A stretch of 64,000 bases of DNA from assembly GCA_028023455.1 (NCBI GenBank), contig JAQFVV010012510.1:184001-248000 (forward strand), written 5' to 3'. Under the pieces are notes generated by a model that was given only the letters and a program-made list of their open reading frames with translations, had not been told where the DNA came from and ran no database searches. Shown piece by piece: positions 46,456 to 58,100 of the stretch. Source of the DNA: Epiperipatus broadwayi (lineage: Eukaryota > Onychophora > Udeonychophora > Euonychophora > Peripatidae). How positions within the stretch are numbered: position 1 is the stretch's first letter; each line of letters starts with the position of its first letter. The position numbers and the translations under genes are program-made.

Positions 46456-47054
46456 TTATGACCTGCCCCAATAATCAAGAATAAAATATGGATTTGAAGT
46501 TATTTTATTCTTAATAAATTTCAAATATAACTTTTTTTGTATTAGCGGTCCTGCTAAATTTCTGTAGACTGTTCACAAGTGGCATGTGGCTTTAAAGCCC
46601 ACTTTTAAGGGTCTAATACAATGGAAATGAGAAATATTTCCACATTCACCTGTATCATTTCCACACATGTGTAAGACTAATGATAAGAAGCTCAAGTCTA
46701 AGCTCATACAGTATTGCTACTTCTTTTGAGACTTATCAGCTCATGGTACTTGGTCCACCCTCCCATTTTTTAGGACCCTGCTCTTATAAGACTTAAGGGC
46801 ATTTAAGGGCTGTTTTATGTTACATACTGGTATATAAGGACTTGGGGGTATGATTTTCCTTTCTCCTGTATGTGGCTACCCGATCACTATTTTCGATTTA
46901 ACATCTATATCAGCTGCGATTGTGTGTTTTTTCTATAGTCATATTATATAAAAAAATTATTTTTATAGTTGTATAATCCAGTTTCAAGTTGTTTTGTCAA
47001 TGACAACTTATATTAGAACATAGTTATACTGTTGAAGCCTATCATTGGGGTGCG
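46456..47054. other. Spacer between the duplication copies
   Basis: Slightly GC-richer than its surroundings, with a TATATAAGG at about 46831 and C/T-rich stretches. It could be an old LTR or promoter-like sequence, but the ends are not clear. No coding frame. Confidence 0.3.
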
Positions 47055-48435
47055 ATTGTACTGTTCACCATCTAATTTAACATTTATGGTTAGATTTAGG
47101 CCTTCTTTTACACACTAGAAAGTGCAAGTTAGTCAAGCTATGAAAAAGAAAATATATCTGATCTTTTATGAATCTGGACATCTCAAGAACATAGCTATAT
47201 TTCCTCATTAAGTGGCTTAATAATTATTACAATTTGAATTGCTGGAAGAATCAGTAAAAGGATACCAGAACTCTATACAAGAATTTACTGATCCATCACA
47301 TTGCATCATCATTTATGAAGCAAATTATTAAAAGATCATGAAATATATTTTCTTATCATTTTAAAGCTTTTATATTAATTTTTCCTAGGGTTTAACTATT
47401 AAACAAGCATGTTGGCAAAGGTAATTCTAAATAATAAATTCTAATAAACTAACACTAATAACGCACAATGAAAAGTTGATATTAAAGATAAATATTTTAT
47501 TACAACAAATTAAAATATTTAAAAGATAAATTATTAAATACAATTGGGAAGCACATAATTAAAACAATTCTTGTTACACTCCTTTTAAATTTCTTCTAGA
47601 AAGTTCTTTGAATAATAAATCTGCAATAGTCTGTATTGATAGTATATTATAAGCTTATAGTTTAGGTTAGTTTGCAAACACTTAATTTAGTCACAAATCA
47701 GCAATGAATAATTATAGCTTACTAGAAAGTTTGTGTAGATTCTTGTAGTATACATGTATTTTTGGGATCCCAAGCTTATTAGAAGTTAAGTGATTTTTTT
47801 TGTCAACATTTTTACATTCCTGGTCTGTTTTAAGGCTGTACTTGGAAGCTCTTTTGAGTGACCTCTTCATTACAAAAGATGCTGCCTGCATTGCTTCATT
47901 CCCTTTTCCCACATGAAGACTTTGTTCAGTAGGTGAGTTGTATTCCTGGGCAGACACATTTTACTACCCAGGAATCTCATGGGAACCTCCAGCCAAAAGA
48001 ACATACTCTAGATCCAGTTTTAAAACTTTTGTGCATATTATTGTTATCAGAATGTGTAAATTGATAAGCTCATATATTTTTTTTTCTTTTTAGTTCCAAA
48101 TTCTTCTTTTTATATATAAATTACTTCAGCTATCTTTAATTAGCATTAAAACTTTTTATTATGGTAATCTACAGCATTTCTATTTCTTTGTTTATCTGGA
48201 TAAATAATTGGCATGTGCCTACATTCTTTCCAATTTTAACATTTATTTTTAATTAAACATTTATTATCAAACAAATATATTTCATTGCATTATTTAAAAA
48301 TAAATAAATTATACTAACTAAAAAAATAAAGAAAACTAAGTTGCTATTTTTGAACGATCTTAAATTTTATCTTTTTTTAAGAATAATACCAAATGCCAAT
48401 ATACTCATGAACCATATGTATTTAAATATGGTTCA
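47055..48435. repeat. Segmental duplication, copy 2
   Basis: Partner of 44674-46455. An 81-codon frame at 47957-47712 (minus) is not preserved in copy 1, so it does not look like a conserved gene. Confidence 0.8.
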
Positions 48436-48847
48436 ATATATTGTAATCTGGTGATTGGTTGACTGCATTGAAACTGGGACATAAAATGTATATTATAGCC
48501 CAAGATTTTAAATGTAAAGGCTAGACAATCATAATATTATAAATTTTGATATATAACATGCATAAATAACTTAATATATAAAGTTTAAAGATGGAATTCT
48601 GTGGAGGTAATTAATACATATCTTTTATTTATAATTATTTATCTTATAAACAGTTATATAATTTCAACACAATAGTTTTAATCAATATGAACATATCTAC
48701 TTATATAAATTTATTAGATTTAGTAAAAGTTGCAATCATAATAAATTTAATCTTAGTTTATTTAAGTGACTATGATCCTTTAAAAGGTTAATGTAAGACT
48801 TTCTATGCAGAATTCTGATAAAGAAGAATAAAAATTATTTATTACAA
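48436..48847. other. AT-rich DNA with nothing recognised
   Basis: No supported feature. Confidence 0.3.
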
Positions 48848-48863
48848 GATGATGATGATGATG

Positions 48864-48923
<60 letters not shown>

Positions 48924-48924
48924 T
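48848..48924 (+). repeat. (ATG)n(ATA)n microsatellite
   Basis: A few GAT units followed by about 20 AAT units are read directly. The Met/Ile open frame over it is an artefact. Confidence 0.95.
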
Positions 48925-51900
48925 ATTTTAAACATAAATATTGTTATCAAACTTCTTATTTAAAATTAATTAATAGTACAAGTTTAAAATCATATTTATA
49001 TTTTAATTTCAATTTTAAAGTTAGTCAATTTAATTAGTTTCTAAAATATTTATTAATATTAATTATTTTAAATAATGTAGACAGAAAGATAATTTTTTTA
49101 AAAATTTGCTAGTTGATTTTAGATGTTGAACAATAAAATTTAATTCATTAGTTTTTGATGTCACTCCATCTATGTATATAAGATAAATTAACAGATGAAC
49201 TAGGGTGCAATTCATTAATCTCTTTTTTGCTGATTATTTTATTGGCCGAGTGAGGTAAAAGTCTAAACTTTTAATTGGTCAATTCACAAACTCAAGCATC
49301 AAAATATATTCATATTTTAATATTATATTCACTGTAGTTTCATTTATAAAAAGTATATTAATAATTTGTCAGGTTATGAAAGTGAACAAAAGTTTTTTCA
49401 AAAATAAATTTTTATTTATAATTATAAAAATATTCGATAGCGGCAAATCTAAAATGAATGTTACTCACTAACCCAAAAGTTTTGCTGTCATCAGTGATTT
49501 CTTTTCCAATTTTACATTGCAGATAAGTAAATAATTTTTGCTAAAGTCTTAACTATTTTTCTAAAATAATTTTATTTTTAGCATATTTTATCAAAATAAT
49601 TTATAATTTGTCAAAAAATATATTTTTAAAATGGTCTAAAACATTTGTTTATTATTTTGGAAATGAAACAAAAGAAATCATAGCAATAAAAGTTATTGAC
49701 AACCATTTTCTTTGTTGTTGAAATTTAACAGCCAATCAGATTCAAGAAAGGGCAGCCTTTTTTCTTTGTTAGACCTTCAATGTCAGTTTTATTGATATTT
49801 TACTTGTAAAATAATTCAAGAGAGAGCAGCATCTTATGGAACTTTTTTTAACCTTTAAAAATAACACAAAATCTTAACGGTAGTATTAAAAATGTCCGAT
49901 TTAGAGTGACTGGAAACCGATGTCAAACCATCATGTTTTTAGCCATAACTAGCAAAAATGAGGTTAAAAATAAAGTGAACAACTGTTTCACTGAAGTTTT
50001 ACAAATTATACACTTTTAGTATATATTATTTTTTTAAGCCAGTAAAAGTACAGCTTTTGATGTCAAATCATAATTAAAATGATAACTAAATGAATTTCAA
50101 AAGAACAGTTAAAGATGTTATAAGTTGAAAAAAACATGGAAAATGAATATAAACTACAATTACTTAAAAGGAAATACAGTATTGCCATGTAAGAGAACAT
50201 TTGTTTATCTCTACCAGATTAATTAGTTTCTTTAGTAATGTATTAAATCAGATAAACAATTACAAAATACAGAGCTATAAATTTTATAAATTTATAAAAT
50301 TAATTTATTGATATCTAAAATAATTACTTCATGGAAAATTATAAGTCTAGTGGAAACTAATTCTCTTTTGAATTAAATAACTGATATGTTACAGTCAACT
50401 TTGTAAAATTAAATGAAAAAAAATATTTATCATATAATTAATGATTAATTAGTTACAGAACAATTGAATATAATAACTGATATTTATTGCATTTTATATA
50501 AGATTAAAGCTTATAAAGATATACAGTATATTTTAGCCTAGAAAATAAAATTATCTTGTCATAAGAAGAATATTAAAGAATAAAAGATAACAGACAAATC
50601 TATTTGATCTTTTAATAATGATTTATAATGATAGAAATGATATACTTACAGTACTATAGAGTTACCTGAATTTATTTATGTGTATTTCAAAAATATGAAA
50701 CTACTAAATAAAATAAAATGAAAAGATAAGTTGAAGTGAAGCTTACTTATAAACTGATTTTATGTATTCTAAAGTTTTTAGCAAGGAAAAAAATATTAAA
50801 AATTATTTTGAATATTTATTAAACTATTTCATTATTATATTGTTCCAGAATATATTGTTCCATAATATATATGTGTGTGTGTTCTGCTTAATATTACATG
50901 TGTTATTAGCAAAGGGGAGAGAAGTCAATTATTTGCGAGGAACTTTGAATTGTTTTTTGGTTACTGTGGTGTTGCTGAACCAGGAGGTGGAATGGATTCT
51001 CTTTTTTTTTAAAAAAAAGCTTTTTTTATTCTTGATTTTATTGTTAATGTTTTTGATATAAAATATATTATATATTAAGTGAAATAATTGTATATGTAAT
51101 TAATCTTTAAGATTAAGATATATTAATGAATTATTATTCGTTCAATTTAAAAAATGAAACATGAGCTTATAGAATTAACATAGTATACATTAGTTATAAA
51201 ATAAGAGTTTTATGTGGGTAGTGTAAGAATTTCTATTTGTTGTAGTAAGTATGAAGATTTAAATTCTGTTTGTGGTAAAATTGTTTTAAATGAATTTAGT
51301 AATTTATCATAATAAAGAATATTCAATGAGTGTATTGAAACGATGAGGATGAATCAAAAATAATTGGATTTTATGAAAACAAAAATTAATATACTGTAAG
51401 AATATAATGTGATCTATGAGAATATGAAATGGAATGAATGTTAAAATGGAAAAGTAATTATGGTCTCAATTGTTGTATTAGAAAAAGAATAATATTGATG
51501 TTTGTCATAGTAAACTATTTGTTTTGTATTGTGATTGATAATGTTAATAGATGAATACATAATAGGAAGATGTGATTATACTATTAGACAAAAAAAAATT
51601 AATAGTTGTAGATGCTGAAGTTATATGGTGTAGAAGGATAAGTTGAAATTCCTGGATAAGATAAAATACCATCCTGAAGAACTGATAAGATAGTTTAATG
51701 GAATTGATCTGTGTGACACCCATATATTTTATTATAAGGAGATGAGATGATTTTTCAAGGAAACATGAGTGTTATATCCCATAAGATCTTCATGGATAAT
51801 CCTGGATTATTAAAGTAAAAGTGACTATCTTCCAAATTATAACATGTCATAAAGAAAAAAGTCCTCCATTCATGTATTTTGATACAATTATTTAATAAAA

Positions 51901-52050
51901 TCAGTTTTTTATCTGTAAAGTTTTATATGTTATAGGAATATATATAATAGGCATCACAAGTTGGCTAGTTATTCTTTATGAATTTTATAGTTTTTTTCTT
52001 CCTAAATTTTGTCAGATTGGAATCAGAAATAATAAGATCATATATAAAAC
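48925..52050. other. AT-rich DNA with nothing recognised
   Basis: No repeat family or coding sequence supported. The frame at 50762-51061 is mostly low-complexity and I do not recognise it. Confidence 0.35.
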
Positions 52051-52167
52051 AAATATTCTTATAAAACAGGCAAAACTCACTATACATATTGCCATGCACA
52101 GCAAGCTAATCAATGGATGCCAGAAGGCTTGTGCATAAAATCCCATCCAGTGCCTACTCATCCAATA

Positions 52168-52209
52168 TCCTCAGATTAGTTTCTGGCTTGTGGCCTTTGT
52201 CAGTGAGAA
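52168..52209 (-). ncRNA. Hammerhead, family B, left arm
   Basis: Minus strand: UUCUCA, core CUGACAA (G8 changed to A), stem II GGC-CACAA-GCC, GAAA, ACUAAU, cleavage triplet AUC, UGAGGA. Stem I still pairs over 6 bp despite changes on both strands relative to the 44.5-kb copy. Confidence 0.6.
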
Positions 52210-52282
52210 GCCTTGGATCTGAGAGCACTGCACCTAGATTTGAGACCCTAAGATCTAGGTGCAGTGCTATCAGATCCAAGGC

Positions 52283-52324
52283 TCCTCACTGATGAAGGGC
52301 ACAAGCCAAAAATTAGTCTGGGGA
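52283..52324 (+). ncRNA. Hammerhead, family B, right arm
   Basis: Plus strand: UCCUCA, intact core CUGAUGA, stem II region AGGGCACAAGCCA, AAAA (G12 changed to A), AUUAGU, GUC, UGGGGA. Stem I pairs over 6 bp. Confidence 0.6.
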
Positions 52325-52610
52325 TATTGGATGAGTAGGCACTGGATGGGAATTTTATGCACAAGCCTTCTGGCATCCATTGATTACTCTAGCTTTCTGT
52401 GTGTGGCAATACGTATAGTGAGTTTTGCCTGTTTTAACAACAGTTATACACAAGCATATAAAATGGTGGTCATGTGATATTTATTGGCTTAAATATTCTT
52501 ATACTCAATCAAAATTTGAATAATTTATTGTTTAAAGATGATACATGAGATCAAAATAAGAATGCAAATTTAAGTGAGAAAAGAGGAAGAGTGCATAAAT
52601 ATGAATGATA

Positions 52611-52792
52611 AAATCAGGCAAAACTCTCCATATAGTAGTGCCACTTATTGCAAGCCAGAGTAATCAATGGATGCCAGAAGGCTTGTGCGTAAAATCCCTA
52701 TCTAGTGCTTACTCATCCAATATCCTCAGAATAGTTTCTAGCTTGAGACTTTCATCAGTGAGGAGCCTTGGATCATGTGATCATGTGATGCT
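52611..52792 (-). repeat. Family B element, 13-bp TSD
   Basis: It is bounded by perfect AATATGAATGATA (52598-52610, 52793-52805). The left end CTCTCCATATAGTAGTGCC matches the 44.4-kb element; the right end is GATCATGTGATCATGTGATG. Confidence 0.8.
52723..52764 (-). ncRNA. Hammerhead, family B
   Basis: Minus strand: UCCUCA, intact core CUGAUGA, weak stem II (AGU/GCU), GAAA, ACUAUU, cleavage triplet UUC, UGAGGA (stem I 6 bp). All invariant core residues are kept. Confidence 0.6.
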
Positions 52793-52805
52793 AATATGAA
52801 TGATA

Positions 52806-53170
52806 GTTTTATGAGAAAGAATCCTTGATTCAATTAGCTATTTAAATACATTATTTGTATTATTTTTAGGATTATCACAACTTAAATAGATTTGTTAATA
52901 TATTGTCTTAACATACTTTCATACAAATTTTAAGTGTGAATAATGACAAACTATTATAATTTAATTTAAATACTTTGAATTAAAAGTATTATGTAACCAT
53001 GGGAAGGATGACCAAGAAATTACCCCTCAAGATGAACTCATGGATGGTAATAATAATAAACTTATCGTTTGATGGACTAAATAATAAATATATAAGGTAA
53101 ATGCTTGAATGAAAGGAATGATGTTTATTTTTATTTATTGTTAATGTAAATAATTATATTGTAAATTTAT
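52806..53170. other. AT-rich DNA with nothing recognised
   Basis: No supported feature. Confidence 0.3.
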
Positions 53171-53183
53171 AATTATTTAAATA

Positions 53184-53678
53184 TATAAGGGGTTTGAACT
53201 TAGACTTTCACATGACCCTCAACTATCCATGCTATCTCATACTGCTGATACACATAATCACACACATGTCAAAATGATAAATAATCACCATTATGCATAT
53301 TTTGTGCTAAACCAGCACTCATTAATTGGTCCAGATTATCATCTCCACACACATATACAATCAATGCTCAGCTTATATTAAGATAGCCAATCTTAACACT
53401 TTAATGGACAGGGTTCAATCCACTCCACCCCACAACTCTTAAACTATCCATTTTATTGAAAAGCTGATGATGAGATGCTCAAAGCCCACATTGGTCCCAA
53501 CCTTCTCATCCTACCCATGTTGACCATAAGTCACTCTGACGCCTCATGTACATGATGTAATCCATTTACATACATATACGAGGGATGGGCAGACCTTACA
53601 TCACTATATTTTAATATATGAATTTTTTCTACAGTACAGACTGTTTCAAGCCTGTACTGTAAAAAAATTCATATATTA
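53184..53678 (-). repeat. SINE-X, longest copy, 13-bp TSD
   Basis: It is bounded by perfect AATTATTTAAATA (53171-53183, 53679-53691). On the minus strand the 5' end is the hairpin at 53611-53674, followed by a roughly 200-bp unique body, then the SINE-X module, and it ends GTTCAAACCCCTTATAT. This copy defines the full family extent of about 495 bp. Confidence 0.8.
53611..53674 (-). ncRNA. Hammerhead 3' half in a fold-back (family C)
   Basis: Minus strand: ACAGUACA pairs with UGUACUGU (8 bp, as stem I); between them lie GCUU, GAAAC, A and GUC, i.e. end of stem II, GAAA, stem III and cleavage triplet. The CUGANGA core is missing. The outer TAATATATGAATTTTTT stretches also pair. Confidence 0.45.
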
Positions 53679-53691
53679 AATTATTTAAATA

Positions 53692-54917
53692 GTAATTTTG
53701 TTAATCAATTATATAATATGATATTTATAATTGTTTGTTATTATTGTAAAAATAAATGAGTATTTTAATTTAAAATTTGGAATAGTAGCTTTATTTCTGT
53801 CTAGAATCATTTCTATCATAAAGTCATATTCTTAAAGCATATAATTCAAATAAAGTTATTACATAAAATATATTTATTGAATATTTTATCTAACGAGTAA
53901 TATTAAGGAATTTATAATTAATGAATTATCTATTACTTTGAAATTGTAATTGTGTATTAAAGAAATATTTTATTAATTCATATTTTATTAAATATGAAAA
54001 CACTTGAAGACTTATTTGAAAATTGCAATTAAATATTATCACAACTGGAGAGCATTTAATAAAAATTGATATTATTCTTAAGAGTCACATTTTTATTTTA
54101 AAATTCAGTTAAAATATATTTTATACAATAAATTTAAAATATTATATTATTATAATTTACAAGTTATTAATAAAATATCTTATAATGTTTGTGTTTTTGA
54201 AAGATATCATTCAAATGAGTAAATGCTAATTAATAAGTGTATTTAATTGAATGAGATCATAGGAGGTAATGATTGTATGATAAAGCTTTTATTTTTAACA
54301 AAATTATTCTACTTTATGATGGTTATTTATATAAGTATGAAAATAAAGATTACGAAGGTTAATTAAATTATTTAAGTGAAAGTAAGTAAGTAAATTATCA
54401 TCATTATTCTTAATGTATTCTTATCATTGTTAGATTAATTTTCAAATACCAAGTTTAGTTTATGTTTGTAATTGTAAGTGTGATTATTATTTAAATAGCT
54501 GATCTCAACAAAATCCCACTTGTGATTCAATTATTTAACTACCAATATAAGTGTTCCATTTTAGCAAAAAATAATCACGATCTCTGAGTTATTCATAGGA
54601 TAGCATTAATTATTTCAATTAATTTAGTCTATGTTTTAATATTATTATTTTTATAGTATCTTAAATTACAGAATAGTTAAGTAATTATTTCAAATTAAAT
54701 ATTGTGTTAGTCATTGTTTGTTGTAGGGATTTTCCTATTGATTATAATAGGATAGTAGCTGGAGAATTTCTACAATAGCAATGTCATTATGGAGTATGTT
54801 TTAGATGCTGCTCAATGTTAAAACCTCTATGTTGTGACAACCCCTAAAGTCTACCTTATGTCTTTATGTAGTGTATGTTCAGTTTAGATAGAGAGTTTTA
54901 TACCATATTGTTGTTTA
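53692..54917. other. AT-rich DNA with nothing recognised
   Basis: No supported feature. Confidence 0.3.
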
Positions 54918-54974
54918 TACTTTATTGTTCAGCATTGAGCTAGTATCCCTTTGTTGGTCTCTAATGGGAAGGTT

Positions 54975-55018
<44 letters not shown>

Positions 55019-55095
55019 TTAACCTTCCCATTAGAGACCAACAAAGTGATACACTTCTACTATCTACTATACTAGCTCAACGATGAACAATAAAT
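54918..55095. repeat. Fold-back with an (AT)n centre
   Basis: Left TTGTTGGTCTCTAATGGGAA followed by GGTTA, and right TAACCTTCCC followed by ATTAGAGACCAACAAAG, form a perfect arm of about 27 bp. Pairing resumes further out (TTATTGTTCAGCATTGAGCT against AGCTCAACGATGAACAATAA). The core is (AT)n of about 40 bp. Confidence 0.85.
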
Positions 55096-55099
55096 CAAT

Positions 55100-55112
55100 A
55101 CATATATATATA

Positions 55113-55182
<70 letters not shown>
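55100..55182. repeat. Long (AT)n microsatellite
   Basis: About 80 bp of nearly pure AT dinucleotides, able to extrude as a cruciform. Confidence 0.95.
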
Positions 55183-55185
<3 letters not shown>

Positions 55186-58100
55186 GAAACCTATTTTACA
55201 TACAGATCAAAACACAGAGGAAAAAACATCACTTATTGGAAAAATACATTCCAGTTATTAAGGACAATTTGTCTCCTAAAATGCCCCATAAAATAAAATC
55301 TTGCATAAAAAAATACGCAATCAAAATGAATTGCTATGAGAAAAATGTTCATTTCAACATATAAAAAAGATAAATAAAGAAGAAAGCTTAAATTGTAAAA
55401 AGGGTTAATTAATGAATAAGCATTTTACTAAATATATTATTAAAAAATATTACCCCATGAGTGCTATATTTTGTTAACTATAATTTTAAAAGGAAAAAAA
55501 TATTTTTTTTTTATTGACAATATTCCATTTTGTTTCTTCAAAGTGATATTTCCTAAATCCCTATTCATTGAATTAAACAATATACATTTTAAAATTAAAA
55601 AAAGAAAACTTAACACAAAGTACATTTTAAAATTTATTTTTCATGTACTTTATGTCCAATTATTAAATTTTAATATTTTTGTAATTTCTAAGCAATAGAC
55701 TTTTAATTTTTTATGAAGCAATATTATTTTTTTTAATTGCAATTTTTTTTTATTTTACGTATATGCAGTGAAATTAAATGAAATGTAGGTAAAGAAATGT
55801 AATGTGAATAATGAATGCTTTTTTGCCAATCTATTTTTATGATAAAACTGGTTAGCATCTTAAATAATTCACAAAAAAAATCATGAAATTAATAATTTAA
55901 AATTTAAAAATGTCATTTTAAACTTATATTTAGTAACCTTTGATCATATAAAGTTCATTATTAGCTGTACAGTGCATGAAATCATTTTTTCTCATAGTAA
56001 CTTATAATTATAAAGATTATGATTGTCATATTTTTACAACAATTAGAATAGTGTTTATAATGATTTTAATCTATAAAATTTAATGAATACAGATTAGCTA
56101 ACTTCATTAATCAAACAAATATAATCTCTTCTGAAAGCAGACATAGTTAATTATAACTTCCTGATCAATTAGGTTTGTTTAAATTTCTTTACATTATTAA
56201 TCTGACACTTCTTAGTCAAACTGCAATCTTTAGTATCTGTATAAACATATCAGATCATAGATAAAAGTATAATTGTTGAAGAAGGTTACCTTGACTACAA
56301 GTTGAGATTATTGATAGATTAGCTAATATACATATCTTATAACTAAATAATAATATATTTTGTAGCTGAACTTTGTCAAATTATGTTTTTGATTACTTAC
56401 TGTGTGCTGAATAAAACTGCTATTTTTTATTTAATAATTGTTAAAGATAAAAATCGTTTTTACTGTGGAATGTCATAAGTAAAAGCTTTGATTCTCTTGT
56501 AAAGTCATTGGATAAAAATTAAATAAAATTTATTAACCATATTTTAATTCTGAAATCAAAATAATATTGTACATTGAATAATAAATAAACTTTACTATAC
56601 ATTTTAAACATGAATGTGATCATTTTATTTGTGGAAGATGGGCTTTAATGAATTCATTATCTTATGATGTCATCAATGTTATTGCCATTTTTAAAATATC
56701 CATTTTTTAAAGATTGTAATACCAAATAATTGATTTTAATCAAAATAGTAATTTCAAATTGATGATTGTGACAGTGAATCCTCATGTAAAGGACAAATGC
56801 TAACTGGGCTAAAGGGTATACTGTGCATGTTAGCTGAAAACAGTGCTAAATAGAATTAAAAAATCTATTTTTGTCATGGTTATTTCACTTCAATTTGTTT
56901 TTTAAAGAGGAATATTTATGATAATAATAGAAGATAAACAACTTTTGAATAATATTAAAACATCTAACTAAGGAATTAATTAATCTTAATTACTTTTGGA
57001 GTGTTAGATACATGCTTCAATTTTTTAAATTTTAAATTTGAAATTTTTACCCTCTGCTGAAAATTTTGCAAAGCTTTTTGTTTTTATGGCTTTAAAATTC
57101 ATGTATATTTATTTTCTAATATTTTAAATACAAAAAAAGCAATAGTTGGCTTGGAAAGCCAAGAGGCAATCCAACAAATGATCACAAGCTCTGTTGATAA
57201 TGGATATCTATTATATATTTCATGATCTCAAACCATGTGTGTTCACTTCAAGAAAATATTACAGTCATCAAGAAATATTATGGTGGTGTTCATTTTTTGG
57301 AAAGTTTATGATTATATTGGTAACCTAATTATGTAATAATTATTAAAAATGAAAAGTGTCTTTATATATTCATTTTTATAGAAATGTTTTATTTTTAAAT
57401 AAATAAAATATTTTCTTCTAAATATTGTTACTATAGAGATTATAATTGTGGAATTATCTCCACCTAAAATTTGATGATGTGATTACATTTTGTTTTGAAT
57501 AAATATTTTTTTTAAAATAATTACAGAAATTAAATATGATTTTTAAAACTTTATTTAATTTCTAAACAAAAACATCTATTGAATGAGATCAAATTTATTG
57601 TATCCTGGTAAATAATAAAGGTTTAATAACAAAATGAAAGTTGGGAGCTTATATCTATTAAATCTAGTGAGAACAAAGAAAGCTGTCAAAAAAATAGTAA
57701 AAATCAGTAGGGTTAATATATGAAAATGAATTTGAAAAACTTTTTTTTAAAATTTGCAAGTGGATACATCAAAAATAAAAAGACAAGAACATTGATGTGG
57801 ATTTTCAAGCATGTTAAATAATTTACAATTTAAGAGTAATAATAGTTTGGTTTGAAAGTTAAAGATAATTAAAATTAATAATTGAAATGTTTTGATAATG
57901 CACACTGGATGGTTTCATATATATATATATCCCTAAGGTCATTTATTATTATTTCTATATTAAAATGAAATATATATTGGTTTATTAATAAATGAAATGT
58001 TTATATAACCATATATAGATGTTTGTGTGCTTTTATAAGTGGGGAAGTTCAAACACATGTGAAGTTGATTTTAATTGTATCAAATATTCTTTATAAAAAT

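Larger units (their letters stand above)
52064..52490. repeat. Family B fold-back with two hammerheads, 13-bp TSD
   Basis: It is bounded by perfect AAATATTCTTATA (52051-52063, 52491-52503). Arms of about 180 bp run from 'caggcaaaactcactataca' inward to TGCACCTAGAT and back out from ATCTAGGTGCA to 'agtgagttttgcctg'. The centre (52231-52261) is itself a hairpin. Each arm carries a hammerhead on opposite strands. It is an almost complete inverted dimer inserted once. Confidence 0.85.

Noticed and set aside
46537-47054. Possible LTR with a TATATAAGG box in the duplication spacer
   Set aside because: No convincing TG...CA ends or TSD could be placed.
47712-47957. 81-codon minus-strand frame with balanced composition
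   Set aside because: The duplicated counterpart near 45.7-46.0 kb has frame changes and stops, so there is no sign of conservation. A faint resemblance to DDE transposase in copy 1 was too weak to report.
48849-49037. Open frame with long Met and Ile runs
   Set aside because: It is the translation of a trinucleotide microsatellite.
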